The notes beneath the pieces are model-generated. The model did not search any database. It saw nothing but the letters and a program-made list of their open reading frames with translations, and was not told the origin of the DNA. A DNA stretch of 29,146 bases, from positions 1 through 29,146 of the forward strand of contig DATKDU010000016.1 in NCBI GenBank assembly GCA_035512595.1. Reading direction: 5' to 3'. The position numbers and the translations under genes are program-made. The number at the start of each line of letters is the position of its first letter. Positions within the stretch are counted from its first letter, which is position 1. Shown here piece by piece: positions 21,355 through 29,146 of the stretch. The stretch comes from DATKDU01 sp035512595 (GTDB taxonomy: Bacteria; Planctomycetota; Planctomycetia; Pirellulales; Pirellulaceae).

Positions 21355-22485
21355 ATGCCCTCCATCCGTTTCCTCATGCTCGGCGGCTTTCTCGGCGCGG
21401 GCAAGACGACCGCGATCGCCCGCCTGGCCGGCCACTATCAATCCCGCGGCCAGCGCGTCGGCATTGTCACCAACGACCAGGCGACCGATCTGGTCGATAC
21501 CAACAGCCTCCGCGCCAAGGGATTTCTCGTCGGCGAAGTGCCGGGGGCCTGCTTCTGCTGCAATTTCAATGAGCTGACCGAGACCATGAGCCTACTTGAG
21601 GCCGCGGATCGGCCGGACGTGATTCTCGCCGAGCCGGTGGGAAGTTGCACCGATCTGGTGGCGACCGTCGTGCGGCCGATCCAGAAGCTCTACGAGAGCA
21701 AGTTCGACGTCGCGCCGTATGCCGTGCTCCTCAAGCCGAGCCACGGCGGCCGCATCCTCCGCGGCGAAGCCAAGGGGGGCTTCTCGCCGCAGGCGGCGTA
21801 CATCTTCAAGAAGCAACTCGAGGAAGCGGACCTGATCGTCATCAACCGGGCCGACGAGTTGACCGATGGGGAGCTGGCCGAGCTGACCGGACTCATCCAG
21901 GCGCAGTACCCCGGCACGCCGGTGATGCGCATGAGCGCCAAGACGGGCGCGGGCTTTGATGCGCTGGTCGAGTTCGTCGAGCAGCGGGGGCAGTTCGGCC
22001 GCCGAGTGATGGACGTCGATTACGATACGTACGCGATCGGTGAGGCGGAGCTGGGATGGCTCAATAGCAGCCTGACGGTGTCGGCAACGCAGCCGTTCGC
22101 GCTCGACGATCTCTTGCTGGACATCGTCACGCGGCTGCGGGATTCGCTGGCCTCCATTTCCGCGGAGACAGCCCATCTCAAGACCATCGGCATGGCGGAC
22201 GGTGCCCTGAGCGCACCGCTCAAAGGTGGACTGTATGGCGTGGCCAACTTGGTCAGCAGCTTTTCGCCGCCCGAGCTGTCGCTGCCGTCGCGAGGGACGG
22301 TCCGGCACGCGGCGCTGGTGATCAACGCCCGCGTCGCCGTCGCGCCGGAGATTCTCACCGAGCACGTCCAGCGCGCGGTGGCCGCCGCTTGCCAGGCGCG
22401 AAATGCGGCGGCCCATTTCCAGCAGACGCAAAGCTTCCGTCCCGGCCGGCCAGTGCCGACGCATCGGATTCTGGAAGTGGCGTAA
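21355..22485 (+). CDS. CobW/COG0523-family G3E GTPase, putative metallochaperone
   Basis: The 376-residue product begins with the Walker A motif GGFLGAGKTT (residues 10-19). It has the family's metal-binding Cys cluster as CFCC (66-69; usual form CxCC), a switch region (ILAEPVGSCTDL), and NRAD in place of NKxD. These GTPases deliver metals such as zinc, cobalt or nickel to target enzymes. The C-terminal third is unlike the CobW C domain and appears specific to this subgroup. The next gene starts 5 bases after its stop, so the two are very likely co-transcribed. The leader before the ATG is a CCACTCA repeat with no Shine-Dalgarno. The metal and client are unknown. Confidence 0.9.
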   Translation: MPSIRFLMLGGFLGAGKTTAIARLAGHYQSRGQRVGIVTNDQATDLVDTNSLRAKGFLVGEVPGACFCCNFNELTETMSLLEAADRPDVILAEPVGSCTDLVATVVRPIQKLYESKFDVAPYAVLLKPSHGGRILRGEAKGGFSPQAAYIFKKQLEEADLIVINRADELTDGELAELTGLIQAQYPGTPVMRMSAKTGAGFDALVEFVEQRGQFGRRVMDVDYDTYAIGEAELGWLNSSLTVSATQPFALDDLLLDIVTRLRDSLASISAETAHLKTIGMADGALSAPLKGGLYGVANLVSSFSPPELSLPSRGTVRHAALVINARVAVAPEILTEHVQRAVAAACQARNAAAHFQQTQSFRPGRPVPTHRILEVA

Positions 22486-22490
22486 GTGCC

Positions 22491-23321
22491 ATGCTCGCCA
22501 TCCGCCCGTTCACTGCCGCCGACGTGCCGCTCGGGATGCGGCTGAAGACACAGGCCGGGTGGAACCAGCTCGAAGCCGACTGGCGGCGGATGCTGGACAT
22601 GCAGCCCGATGGCTGCTTCGTCGCCGAATATGGCAGCACTCCCGTCGGCACCGTGATGACGTGCATTTTCGATGGTGTCGCCTGGATCGCCATGATGCTG
22701 GTGGAAGAGTCGCTGCGCGGCAAAGGGATCGGCCGGGCGCTGATGGAGCACGCGCTAAGTTATCTCGATGAGCAGGGCGTGCGGACCGTGCGTCTCGACG
22801 CGACGCCGCTGGGCCAGCCGCTCTACGAGAAACTGGGGTTCGTCGCGGAGTACTCGCTGGCGCGGCATGCGGGGACTCCGGTTAGCGGCGACAATGTTTC
22901 CGGCGTTATCCTCGCCGCCGTGACCGATCGCGAGCAGATTTTTTCCCTCGATCGGTCCAGCACGCACACCGACCGCCGCAAATTGCTGGCCCGTTTGCTG
23001 GACGAGCGGCAAGGATTCGTCGTTCGCGAAAACAGCCGGCTTCGCGGCTACCTGCTAACCCGCGCCGGCGCCCATGCGACGCAGATCGGCCCGTGTATTG
23101 CCGACGGCCTGGCCGGCCCGCTGTTGCTCAACGACGCCCTCGCCCAGCACGCCGGCAATCCCGTCTACATCGACATTCCGCTGGCCCACGAGCCTGCCGC
23201 TGCACTGGCCCGCGAGCGGGGCCTCGCCGTCCAGCGGCAGTTGCTCCGCATGTGCCGCGGCGAGAGAATGGACGAGCGTGTCGATCGCCTGTGGGCCAGC
23301 TCGGGCCCGGAGTTGGGATAG
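22491..23321 (+). CDS. GNAT-family N-acetyltransferase with second C-terminal domain
   Basis: The 276-residue product has an N-terminal GNAT domain (about 1-140). The acetyl-CoA loop is seen in MMLVEESLRGKGIGRALMEH (R-G-K-G-I-G pattern) and the late strand in PLYEKLGFVAEYSLAR. The C-terminal half (about 150-276) resembles the Acetyltransf_18-type domain that often follows a GNAT domain (RGYLLTRAGAHATQIGPCIA, NPVYIDIPLAHEPA). It probably acetylates an amine on a small molecule, with unknown substrate. The ATG at 22491 is chosen because the domain begins at once. It is 5 bases from the CobW-family gene, suggesting joint expression. It converges with the large heme protein gene, 75 bases away. 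Confidence 0.88.
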   Translation: MLAIRPFTAADVPLGMRLKTQAGWNQLEADWRRMLDMQPDGCFVAEYGSTPVGTVMTCIFDGVAWIAMMLVEESLRGKGIGRALMEHALSYLDEQGVRTVRLDATPLGQPLYEKLGFVAEYSLARHAGTPVSGDNVSGVILAAVTDREQIFSLDRSSTHTDRRKLLARLLDERQGFVVRENSRLRGYLLTRAGAHATQIGPCIADGLAGPLLLNDALAQHAGNPVYIDIPLAHEPAAALARERGLAVQRQLLRMCRGERMDERVDRLWASSGPELG

Positions 23322-23396
23322 CGAAGATCCTGCCTGATCACGCGCATCCCGCTGGCGCTGCACTGGACGTGCGACGGCTCGAGCACTGGCCCGCTT

Positions 23397-26351
23397 TCAC
23401 TGCAGCGAGCAAAGATACGCCAGCAAGTCGGCCACCTGCTCGGCGGTCATGTCGCGGAGGAGCAGGTCGGGCATCAGCGACTGTTTTTGCGGGACCAGCC
23501 GGAGGACTTGCTGCTGCGGAATGCGGATCTCCATGTTCTGGGCGTCTTTGAGGACGACTTCGCTGTCGTTCTGTTTCACCAGCAATCCGGATATTTGCCG
23601 GCCATCGTCGGTTTCGGCCAGATACGTAACGTATTTAGGGTCGATCCGCCTGGAAGGCTCCAGCACGCTCTCCAGCAGTTGAATCCGGTCGTACTTTTTT
23701 CCAATCGTCGTCAGGTCGGGACCTACCTCTTTCCCCTCCTCGCCGATGCGGTGGCAGTTCTTGCAGGAGACGCTGGCCGTTTGGAAGAACAACTTTTCAC
23801 CGCGGGCAGCGTCGCCGGGCAAGTCGAGAATCTGCTGCGACTGCACGACGCTCCCCAGCCGCTTGACCCGCTGCTCAGCCGGCAGAAAGCGCTCGAACAG
23901 ATCACGAATCGAGACGTCGCTATGGCGGGCGGCTTTGTCCACCGCCAGCGATGACGCCGCCGGCGGGAGCACCCCTTGATCGACGCGGTGCAGCAAGAGC
24001 AGCGCGCCGCTGGTGGACGACAGGAGGCGATCGACGAGCTCCTTCTGCTCCGTCTCTTTCTCGGATCTCCTCAACCGCTCGAGCACTGCCGACTCTTCAC
24101 GGCGCAGATGGGCCGCTGCTTCGTTGCCGGCGGTGTCTGGCGCCGCATCGGCGGGAATCTGCTGGAGCCACTCGTAGATCAGCTCGACCCCGGCCCGGTC
24201 CACTTCCGACGAGCCGATGTGCGGCATTCGCCCCCCGCCGAGCTTGGCCATGCGATAGAGGAGCACGGAGCGAAACGGATCGCCCGGCGCGATGACCTGC
24301 GCGGCGTGGATGCCGAAAGTCCCTTGCGTGGGGCGAATGCCGACCATGTCGGTTTTGGCCAGCGGCAGGTCGTACTGCATTTTCGAGAGGACCGCACTCC
24401 CGGCGTGCAGGCGGTGGCAGTGGGCACAGTTGGTGTGCAGATAGGCACGGGCGCGGGCATCGAGATCCGCCATGGCGTCGTGCGGATCGGCCAGTTTCGG
24501 CCGATCCTTGGCGGGGATGGGCTGTGCGATCAGGCCCATCTGCGCCAGTGCGTCGAGCTGCGAGACGAACGTGCCGCCGTAGTCCTGGTCCTTGTTAAGC
24601 TGTGGTGTGTTGAACGCCAAGGGGGGTCCCGCCCACTTGTTATGACACCGCTGGCATTCCGCCCGGCCGGAGAACCGCCACAATTGGCGCCGCGTGCCGA
24701 CGGGCGCAGCGCGGTCGGCAATCGCCAAGGTCCGTTCGGCCCCGCCGGCCTCCACCAGCAGCGCATCGGTCTGCTCGTCGTTCCACTGATAGGTGTAAGG
24801 CTGCCACTCGCTGCCGTCGAAGTGCAGGAGCTGCGTTTCGACGCGGCGTCGGCTGGATCGATTGCCGTGCTCCATGTCGAGCGAAAGCGTTTTGACGAGC
24901 ACGGAGTCCTTGGGAAACGTCCAGGCCGCTTTTTCGGCCTGGATCGCACCGTCGCCGGGGACCGCGACGAAACGCTCGGCAATCGCATGGTCCGCCCAGG
25001 GCTCGGCATGGATCGAGTAGGGAACGACCCCCGGCGCCGGCGAGTGGCCAGCCACCGACGCAAACAGTCCGCTTTCGCTCAGCTTCTGGGGGAATGCGGT
25101 GCTGCGATCCACGACGCTGTTGGGGACGAGCCGGTGAATGGTCCCCGCCGTGTGATCCAGGAGATAACATTCCCCGCGGTGGTCTTCGCCGAATCCGACG
25201 ATGCGGTGCGTCGTATCGGCCAGCTCGCGGTGATTGGCGATGCGTCCGTTCTCGTAGCGGAATCCCCAGATTTTTCCCGTGTCGTAATCGCCGTAGATGT
25301 GCGTGCCGTGCAAGTCCTTCAGCCGCTGCCCGTAGTAGGTCAAGCCGTCGGTGATCGAGGACGATTCCGAATGGGGATGATCGATGGTCGGCGGCAGGAT
25401 CGGCGTCGGCCCGCGGGGCCACTCGGGGTTGGTGGCTTGCCGCCCTTCCATCACGCTCCAGCCGTAATTCCCGCCGCGTTCGACCCGGTCGAGCAGCTCC
25501 CACAATTCCCAGCCGACGTCGCCGACCCACAGGTCCCCCGTCTGGCGATCGAAGCTCATCCGCCACGGATTGCGAAAGCCGTAGGCCCAGATTTCCGGCC
25601 GCGCTCCCGGCAAACTGACGAACGGATTGTCGGGCGGGATGCGGTAGTTGCGTCCGTCGCCGGCATGATCGACGTCGATCCGCAGGATGGCCGACAGCAG
25701 GTTGCTCACGTCCTGTCCTGCCCGCAGCGAGTCGGGCGGGTTGGGCCCCGAGCCGTCGCCGGTGGAGATATAGAGACAGCCGTCTGGGCCGAACTTCAGG
25801 CAGCAACCGTTATGTCCCCCCGAAAGCCACGTGAGGATCGTCGTCTCGCTCGCAGGATCGATCGTCGGCGGGTCGGTGTCCGCGACGCGGAAGCGGGCGA
25901 TGTGCGAACCGTCGGGTTGGTTGGCCGCCAGGATGTAGCAGACGTAGCAGTAGCGGTTCTCGGCAAACTTGGGATGAAAGGCGAGCGCGTAAACGTGCTC
26001 CAGCCCCGGAATCTCCTTGGCCAGATCGATCGCCAGGTCCGCCTGTTTCACATCATCCCGCGCGGGAAACGAAAAAATCTTGCCGCCCTGCTGGACGACG
26101 AACAGCCGGTCGCTCCCCGGCGCGGCGGTGATGTCGAGACACTCCTTGAACTGCAGCGCGGGAAAAGCACGCTCCGTCACATACGGCAGCGGCGGCTCGG
26201 GCGACCCCATGATGCGCGACGTCGCCCACGCCGGCCGCCTGGCAATCGTTCCGCTCGGCTCATCGCCCGCGACGGGGCCGGCGAGCGCAGAAACGAACAG
26301 TGCCGCCATCAGAGGGACGCAGGACCGCCGTTGCCGCTCTTGCTCAGCCAT
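23397..26351 (-). CDS. Exported sugar-dehydrogenase-like propeller fused to three c-type heme sites
   Basis: The 984-residue product has a signal peptide (residues 1-29). A glucose/sorbosone dehydrogenase-like beta-propeller follows (about 55-425; SGGHNGCCLKFGPDG, AYGFRNPWRMSFD, GNYGW). A middle region holds two heme sites, CQRCH near 565 and CAHCH near 640. A C-terminal cytochrome domain of the Pirellula/Verrucomicrobium type has CKNCH near 861 (CKNCHRIGEEGKEVGPDLT, ESVLEPSRRIDPKY). It probably oxidises a sugar or alcohol in the periplasm and passes electrons through its hemes. Propeller enzymes of this kind usually use PQQ. GAGGAGA lies 6 bases before the ATG. The gene ends a same-strand run that starts with the amidohydrolase. 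The substrate is unknown. Confidence 0.93.
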   Translation of the reverse strand: MAEQERQRRSCVPLMAALFVSALAGPVAGDEPSGTIARRPAWATSRIMGSPEPPLPYVTERAFPALQFKECLDITAAPGSDRLFVVQQGGKIFSFPARDDVKQADLAIDLAKEIPGLEHVYALAFHPKFAENRYCYVCYILAANQPDGSHIARFRVADTDPPTIDPASETTILTWLSGGHNGCCLKFGPDGCLYISTGDGSGPNPPDSLRAGQDVSNLLSAILRIDVDHAGDGRNYRIPPDNPFVSLPGARPEIWAYGFRNPWRMSFDRQTGDLWVGDVGWELWELLDRVERGGNYGWSVMEGRQATNPEWPRGPTPILPPTIDHPHSESSSITDGLTYYGQRLKDLHGTHIYGDYDTGKIWGFRYENGRIANHRELADTTHRIVGFGEDHRGECYLLDHTAGTIHRLVPNSVVDRSTAFPQKLSESGLFASVAGHSPAPGVVPYSIHAEPWADHAIAERFVAVPGDGAIQAEKAAWTFPKDSVLVKTLSLDMEHGNRSSRRRVETQLLHFDGSEWQPYTYQWNDEQTDALLVEAGGAERTLAIADRAAPVGTRRQLWRFSGRAECQRCHNKWAGPPLAFNTPQLNKDQDYGGTFVSQLDALAQMGLIAQPIPAKDRPKLADPHDAMADLDARARAYLHTNCAHCHRLHAGSAVLSKMQYDLPLAKTDMVGIRPTQGTFGIHAAQVIAPGDPFRSVLLYRMAKLGGGRMPHIGSSEVDRAGVELIYEWLQQIPADAAPDTAGNEAAAHLRREESAVLERLRRSEKETEQKELVDRLLSSTSGALLLLHRVDQGVLPPAASSLAVDKAARHSDVSIRDLFERFLPAEQRVKRLGSVVQSQQILDLPGDAARGEKLFFQTASVSCKNCHRIGEEGKEVGPDLTTIGKKYDRIQLLESVLEPSRRIDPKYVTYLAETDDGRQISGLLVKQNDSEVVLKDAQNMEIRIPQQQVLRLVPQKQSLMPDLLLRDMTAEQVADLLAYLCSLQ

Positions 26352-26369
26352 CAGGTTCTCCTCGATTTA

Positions 26370-26396
26370 CCACTCACCACTCACTCACTCACCCCG
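26370..26396. repeat. Heptad array CCACTCA-type
   Basis: Two exact CCACTCA units, then CTCACTC and ACCCCGG. This is the same heptad as before the CobW-family gene. The stop codon of the upstream relic frame lies inside it. Confidence 0.82.
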
Positions 26397-26667
26397 GCCG
26401 CTGGCCGGTGAACTTGCCCTCCTTCAGCAGCGGCGTGCCATTGACGATGACATACTTCATCTGCTCCGGCAACTCGACGACCCACTGCACGCACCGCGCC
26501 TCGTCGGCCATCGAGTCAGCGTGCAGGACTTGCACGCCACGCTCCTGGCTCAGCTTGGTCTCGGCCACGAAAGACTGAGCTTCCCGCACCACGGCAGCGA
26601 CGAGACCCTCACCGACGCAGGACGATGCCGCGCTGTGCAGAAGTGGATCGACGCCGGAGAGGGTCAT
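26389..26667 (-). pseudogene. Relic resembling the C-terminal end of an amidohydrolase
   Basis: This 92-codon frame ends with MKYVIVNGTPLLKEGKFTG, then QRPG. That matches the closing strand pattern (VNG...G..TG..PG) of D-aminoacylase or dihydroorotase-like amidohydrolases. The middle (SQERGVQVLHADSMADEARC) is of uncertain origin, and the first 30 residues look arbitrary. No metal-site residues are present. It begins 4 bases after the coiled-coil gene and its stop falls in a heptad array. Most likely it is the tail of a deleted gene. A short real protein cannot be excluded. Confidence 0.45.
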
Positions 26668-26671
26668 GGGC

Positions 26672-26875
26672 TCAGGCCTTCAGCTTCGCCGCCTCCGCTT
26701 CCAGGGCGGCGATCTCCTGCTCCAGCTTCTTCACTTCCCCCGGCTCGTCGTCCTGCTTGCGGGCGCCGGCCAGCTTCTGCCGCAGCATTTGCAGCTTCTG
26801 CTTGATGACTTCCAGGCGTTTTTTCTCGCGGCCGTCCATTCGCTGAACTTTCTCCAAATGCACACCATCTCGCAT
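26672..26875 (-). CDS. Small charged coiled-coil protein
   Basis: The 67-residue product is almost one helix: KKRLEVIKQKLQMLRQKLAG, then GEVKKLEQEIAALEAEAAKL with hydrophobic residues every three or four positions. It has no Cys, signal or membrane segment. Two helices joined at a DDEPGE turn suggest a helical hairpin that dimerises. The ATG at 26875 has GAGGG about 7 bases upstream, supplied by a repeated motif (26881-26899). The ATG 12 codons later (MDGREKK) is an alternative start. It lies 25 bases after the amidohydrolase gene on the same strand. I do not recognise a named family. Confidence 0.62.
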   Translation of the reverse strand: MRDGVHLEKVQRMDGREKKRLEVIKQKLQMLRQKLAGARKQDDEPGEVKKLEQEIAALEAEAAKLKA

Positions 26876-26900
26876 GCCAATCCCTCGCTGACGCTTCGGG

Positions 26901-27881
26901 TTATGGTTTTAACCCATAAAAAGCGACGGCGTTTCCGCTGAGCAGCTTCTTTTGATCGGCCAGCGGCCGCGCAGCGATGATTTCCTTGAGAGACGTCACC
27001 CACTGGCGATAGGTCGCGCCCAGCAGGCAGACCGGCCAGTCGCTGCCAAAAATCACCCGGTCCGGGCCGAAACTGTCGAGGCAATAATTGACGATCGGCG
27101 CGAGGTCTTCGGCCCCCCATTCCTGCGGCACGCGGGCGATAATGCCGCTGATCTTGCAGATCACGTTTTTCCTGGCGGCCAGTGCGGCGATATCCTTTTT
27201 CCAGCCGTCGATGGTATGCTCGGCCGGCTGGCTGCCGCGGCGCTTCTCGGGGAGCCAGGCCTTGACGTCGGCATTGCCGCAGTGATCGACGATGAACCGC
27301 ACCTCGGGGCATTGCTCGACGAGCTTCAGTCCGTCGCTCAGTTCTCCCGGCCGGATGCACAAATCGAAGCGGAGACCGAGCTTGCCGAGAAGCTGCACGT
27401 TCTCGACGAACGCTTTGGACAAACAGGTTCCCTTCGGCAGCGGGTGCAGCACCTGCCGCACCCCTTTGTGAACCGTGCTGCGCGCCAGCGATTTCGCATA
27501 GGGAGCAAACTTCTCGCTGGTCAGATCGCCGCCGACCACCGCGGCCTTCGTCACCGTTTTCCCGCTGCTACACAGCTTTTCGAGATACTCCGCCTCGGCC
27601 TGCTTCTGGTCGAGGGCCACGTCCACTTCCATATACACCGCCTGGGCGATGTTCAGCCCCTGGGCAGCTTCCGCATAGTCCTGGGAGACGTAATTGCGAT
27701 CCAGGAGCGAACCTTTTTCGATCCACGGGAGACGAAACTGCGTCAAATCCCAGAGGTGCTGGTGGCAGTCCACGATCGGCAGTGCTTCGTCGGCGGCGCG
27801 GCTCGGGGAGGCGCTCGACAGAACGGCTCCAGCGATAGCCCCTGCCGCCCCACTCAGAAACGTTCGTCGGTTGTGCATCAT
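26901..27881 (-). CDS. Tat-exported amidohydrolase, Amidohydro_2 family
   Basis: The 326-residue product starts with a twin-arginine signal (NRRTFLSGAAGAIAGAVL, cleavage near SRAADE). The metal-binding HxH (VDCHQHLWD; His40, His42) follows. Later come IVDHCGN and FGSDWPVCLLG with the conserved Asp. This is the pattern of the L-fuconolactonase / 2-pyrone-4,6-dicarboxylate lactonase branch. It probably opens a lactone or similar ring outside the cytoplasm. Export of a folded metalloenzyme by Tat fits. It heads a same-strand run ending in the heme-dehydrogenase gene, which suggests use of a carbohydrate-derived substrate. No sugar transporter gene is in the window. The exact substrate is unknown. 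Confidence 0.9.
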   Translation of the reverse strand: MMHNRRTFLSGAAGAIAGAVLSSASPSRAADEALPIVDCHQHLWDLTQFRLPWIEKGSLLDRNYVSQDYAEAAQGLNIAQAVYMEVDVALDQKQAEAEYLEKLCSSGKTVTKAAVVGGDLTSEKFAPYAKSLARSTVHKGVRQVLHPLPKGTCLSKAFVENVQLLGKLGLRFDLCIRPGELSDGLKLVEQCPEVRFIVDHCGNADVKAWLPEKRRGSQPAEHTIDGWKKDIAALAARKNVICKISGIIARVPQEWGAEDLAPIVNYCLDSFGPDRVIFGSDWPVCLLGATYRQWVTSLKEIIAARPLADQKKLLSGNAVAFYGLKP

Positions 27882-27944
27882 CGGAATGGTCCTGCGGGCG
27901 CAGTTAAATGGTCATTTCCAACTTCGCCAGATTAAAGGTAACCC

Positions 27945-28120
27945 ACCACCGACCCTGGTCGGTGGTCCAATGACTGAGTGGCTAGAGCGCGGCCCCGGAA
28001 AGCCCCCTCCCTTCCCCTGCCGCCGCTTCGCGGCGGCAGGGGAAGGGAGGGCAAAATGTCGGCTGACCGTTATTCCCCTGCTAGCCTTTCAATCTCATTG
28101 CCACCGACCAGGGTCGGTGG
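27945..28120. repeat. Element bounded by inverted ACCACCGACC palindromes
   Basis: The left end is a palindrome, ACCACCGACC-ct-GGTCGGTGGT (27945-27966). The right end is CCACCGACC-ag-GGTCGGTGG (28101-28120), inverted relative to the left. Between them lies a very strong hairpin (28005-28051). The whole fills most of the divergent gap between the amidohydrolase and propeller genes. Confidence 0.82.
28005..28051. repeat. Perfect 22-base-stem hairpin
   Basis: Bases 28005-28026 and 28030-28051 are perfect reverse complements with a TTC loop. The arms begin CCCTCCCTTCCCCTGCC. No T-run follows. Confidence 0.9.
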
Positions 28121-28178
28121 AGCATGAACTTGGTATCATCGAACAACCCTGTCGAATCATCATACGGAGAAGCCGCCC

Positions 28179-29146
28179 ATGTTGCACCTGCCTGCCTCTC
28201 GTTTTGCCCGATTCCTCCCGGCGATCGTGCCGCTACTGCTGCTGCTGACGGCAACCGCCGCCGGCGAGGATTGGCCGCAGTGGCGCGGGCCCAATCGCGA
28301 CGGAGTGTGGAGCGAGGACGGCATCGTGGATAAGCTCCCGGCGGGGCAAATTCCCATCAAGTGGCGAGCGGACATCGGCCCCGGGTACAGCGGCCCGACG
28401 GTCGCCAAGGGGCGGGTCTACGTCACCGACCGGATGACGAAGCCGAAGGAAGTCGAACGGGTCCATTGTTTCGACGAGCAGACCGGCAAACCCCTCTGGT
28501 CGCACAGCTACAGCGTCCGCTACGGCGATATTGGCTACAACGCCGGTCCGCGAGCCAGCGTCGGCATTCATGACGGCAAGGCCTATTCGCTGGGAGCAAC
28601 CGGGCGGCTGTTTTGCTTCGATGCGGCCGATGGGAAAATCCTCTGGGACAAGGACCTTGATGCGGTCTACGACATCGAGATGCCGAATTGGGGCATTGCC
28701 GCCTCGCCGCTGATTTACCAGGACCTGGTGATCGTGCAGATTGGCGGACGGAAGGCGTGCATCGTGGCCCTCGACCGCCACACGGGGAAAGAAAAATGGA
28801 CGGCGCTTCCCGACCGGGCTCAGTACGTTGCCCCCATCGTCGTGAAACAAGCCGGGAAGGACGTCGTCCTTTGCTGGACCGGCGATAGCGTGGCGGGGCT
28901 TGCCCCGGCCGACGGCAAGGTGCTGTGGCGCGTCGAGTGGACGCCGCGCAACATGCCGATCGGAGTTGCCACGCCGGTCGTCGAGAAGGATCGGGTGTTC
29001 TTCACCTCGTTCTACGACGGCTCGCTCATGCTGCGGCTGAAGCAGGACCAGCCGGCAGTCGAAAAGGTGTGGCAAAGGGTCGGCGCCAGCGAAAACGACA
29101 CCGACGCACTCCACTCGATCATCAGTACGCCGGTGTTCAAGGATGG
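28179..29146 (+). CDS. Secreted PQQ-type beta-propeller protein (3' end cut by window)
   Basis: The frame opens at ATG 28179, with GGAG 9 bases upstream, and stays open for 322 codons to the window edge. A signal peptide (FLPAIVPLLLLLTATAAG) is followed by DWPQWRGPNRDGVW, the usual start of planctomycete outer-membrane-barrel-assembly-like (PQQ-like repeat) propellers. Repeated blade motifs follow: CFDEQTGKPLWSHSY, CFDAADGKILWDKD, ALDRHTGKEKWTAL and GLAPADGKVLWRVEW. Each is a Gly-Lys-x-x-Trp tryptophan-docking repeat. Family members range from BamB-like scaffolds to alcohol dehydrogenases. Nothing visible proves PQQ binding. It is divergent from the amidohydrolase gene. Confidence 0.92.
   Translation, partial: MLHLPASRFARFLPAIVPLLLLLTATAAGEDWPQWRGPNRDGVWSEDGIVDKLPAGQIPIKWRADIGPGYSGPTVAKGRVYVTDRMTKPKEVERVHCFDEQTGKPLWSHSYSVRYGDIGYNAGPRASVGIHDGKAYSLGATGRLFCFDAADGKILWDKDLDAVYDIEMPNWGIAASPLIYQDLVIVQIGGRKACIVALDRHTGKEKWTALPDRAQYVAPIVVKQAGKDVVLCWTGDSVAGLAPADGKVLWRVEWTPRNMPIGVATPVVEKDRVFFTSFYDGSLMLRLKQDQPAVEKVWQRVGASENDTDALHSIISTPVFKD

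Noticed and set aside
23976..26411. An 811-codon plus-strand open frame opposite the heme protein gene
   Set aside because: It is the antisense shadow of a gene with three CxxCH motifs and a clear propeller. The shadow has no domain signal.
26625..26846. Plus-strand frame with a KWIDAG-like motif resembling planctomycete cytochrome-associated domains
   Set aside because: The match is one short motif with no flanking domain, and the region is better explained by the minus-strand coiled-coil gene and amidohydrolase-tail relic.

Overview
The window looks like part of a planctomycete chromosome, most likely of the Pirellulales type. The grounds are high GC, a Pirellula-type multiheme CxxCH protein, Tat- and Sec-exported enzymes typical of that group, a POTRA protein with a Pro-rich tail, and very dense families of short palindromic and period-7 repeats at gene junctions. 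No rRNA, tRNA or CRISPR array was seen.

Region 1-2.3 kb (minus strand) holds what looks like an outer-membrane assembly factor in two pieces: a secreted protein with five POTRA domains and no barrel, then a lipoprotein whose Pro/Gly/Tyr-rich linker leads into what resembles the first strand of a BamA-type barrel, cut by the window edge. rpsU (ribosomal protein S21) follows on the plus strand. From 2.8 to 8.4 kb a minus-strand cluster reads sensor kinase, CheY-like regulator, STAS protein, GspE/PilB ATPase, GspF/PilC membrane protein. This suggests a type II secretion or type IV pilus motor tied to a phosphorelay and partner switch. A second GAF/PAS histidine kinase diverges at 8.8-11.2 kb.

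Region 11.2-15.95 kb is an accessory, repeat-rich zone. It holds about 1.5 kb with no gene, an ISL3 transposase relic, a DUF5677-like gene, a degenerate second copy of the 3' end of trpD, and an orphan membrane-anchored gene lying between that relic and intact trpD. trpD overlaps tsaB by 4 bases (ATGA). tsaB carries an in-frame multi-hairpin insertion and a C-terminal tail made from a heptad repeat.

Region 18.0-23.3 kb (plus strand) carries a metallophosphoesterase, a truncated gene stub, a glycerol-facilitator-like aquaporin overlapping a secreted transglutaminase, a CobW-family GTPase and a double-domain GNAT protein. On the minus strand, 23.4-27.9 kb encodes a Tat-exported amidohydrolase, a small coiled-coil protein, an amidohydrolase-like tail relic and a 984-residue dehydrogenase-like three-heme protein. 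A secreted PQQ-type beta-propeller protein starts at 28.18 kb and runs off the right edge.

The main unifying observation is the repeats. At least two perfect and two degenerate inverted pairs have GTAG at the foot of a hairpin (REP/REPIN-like), and at least eleven arrays of unrelated sequence share a strict 7-base period. Several repeats have been absorbed into reading frames: the lipoprotein, TsaB (twice) and the transglutaminase signal region.
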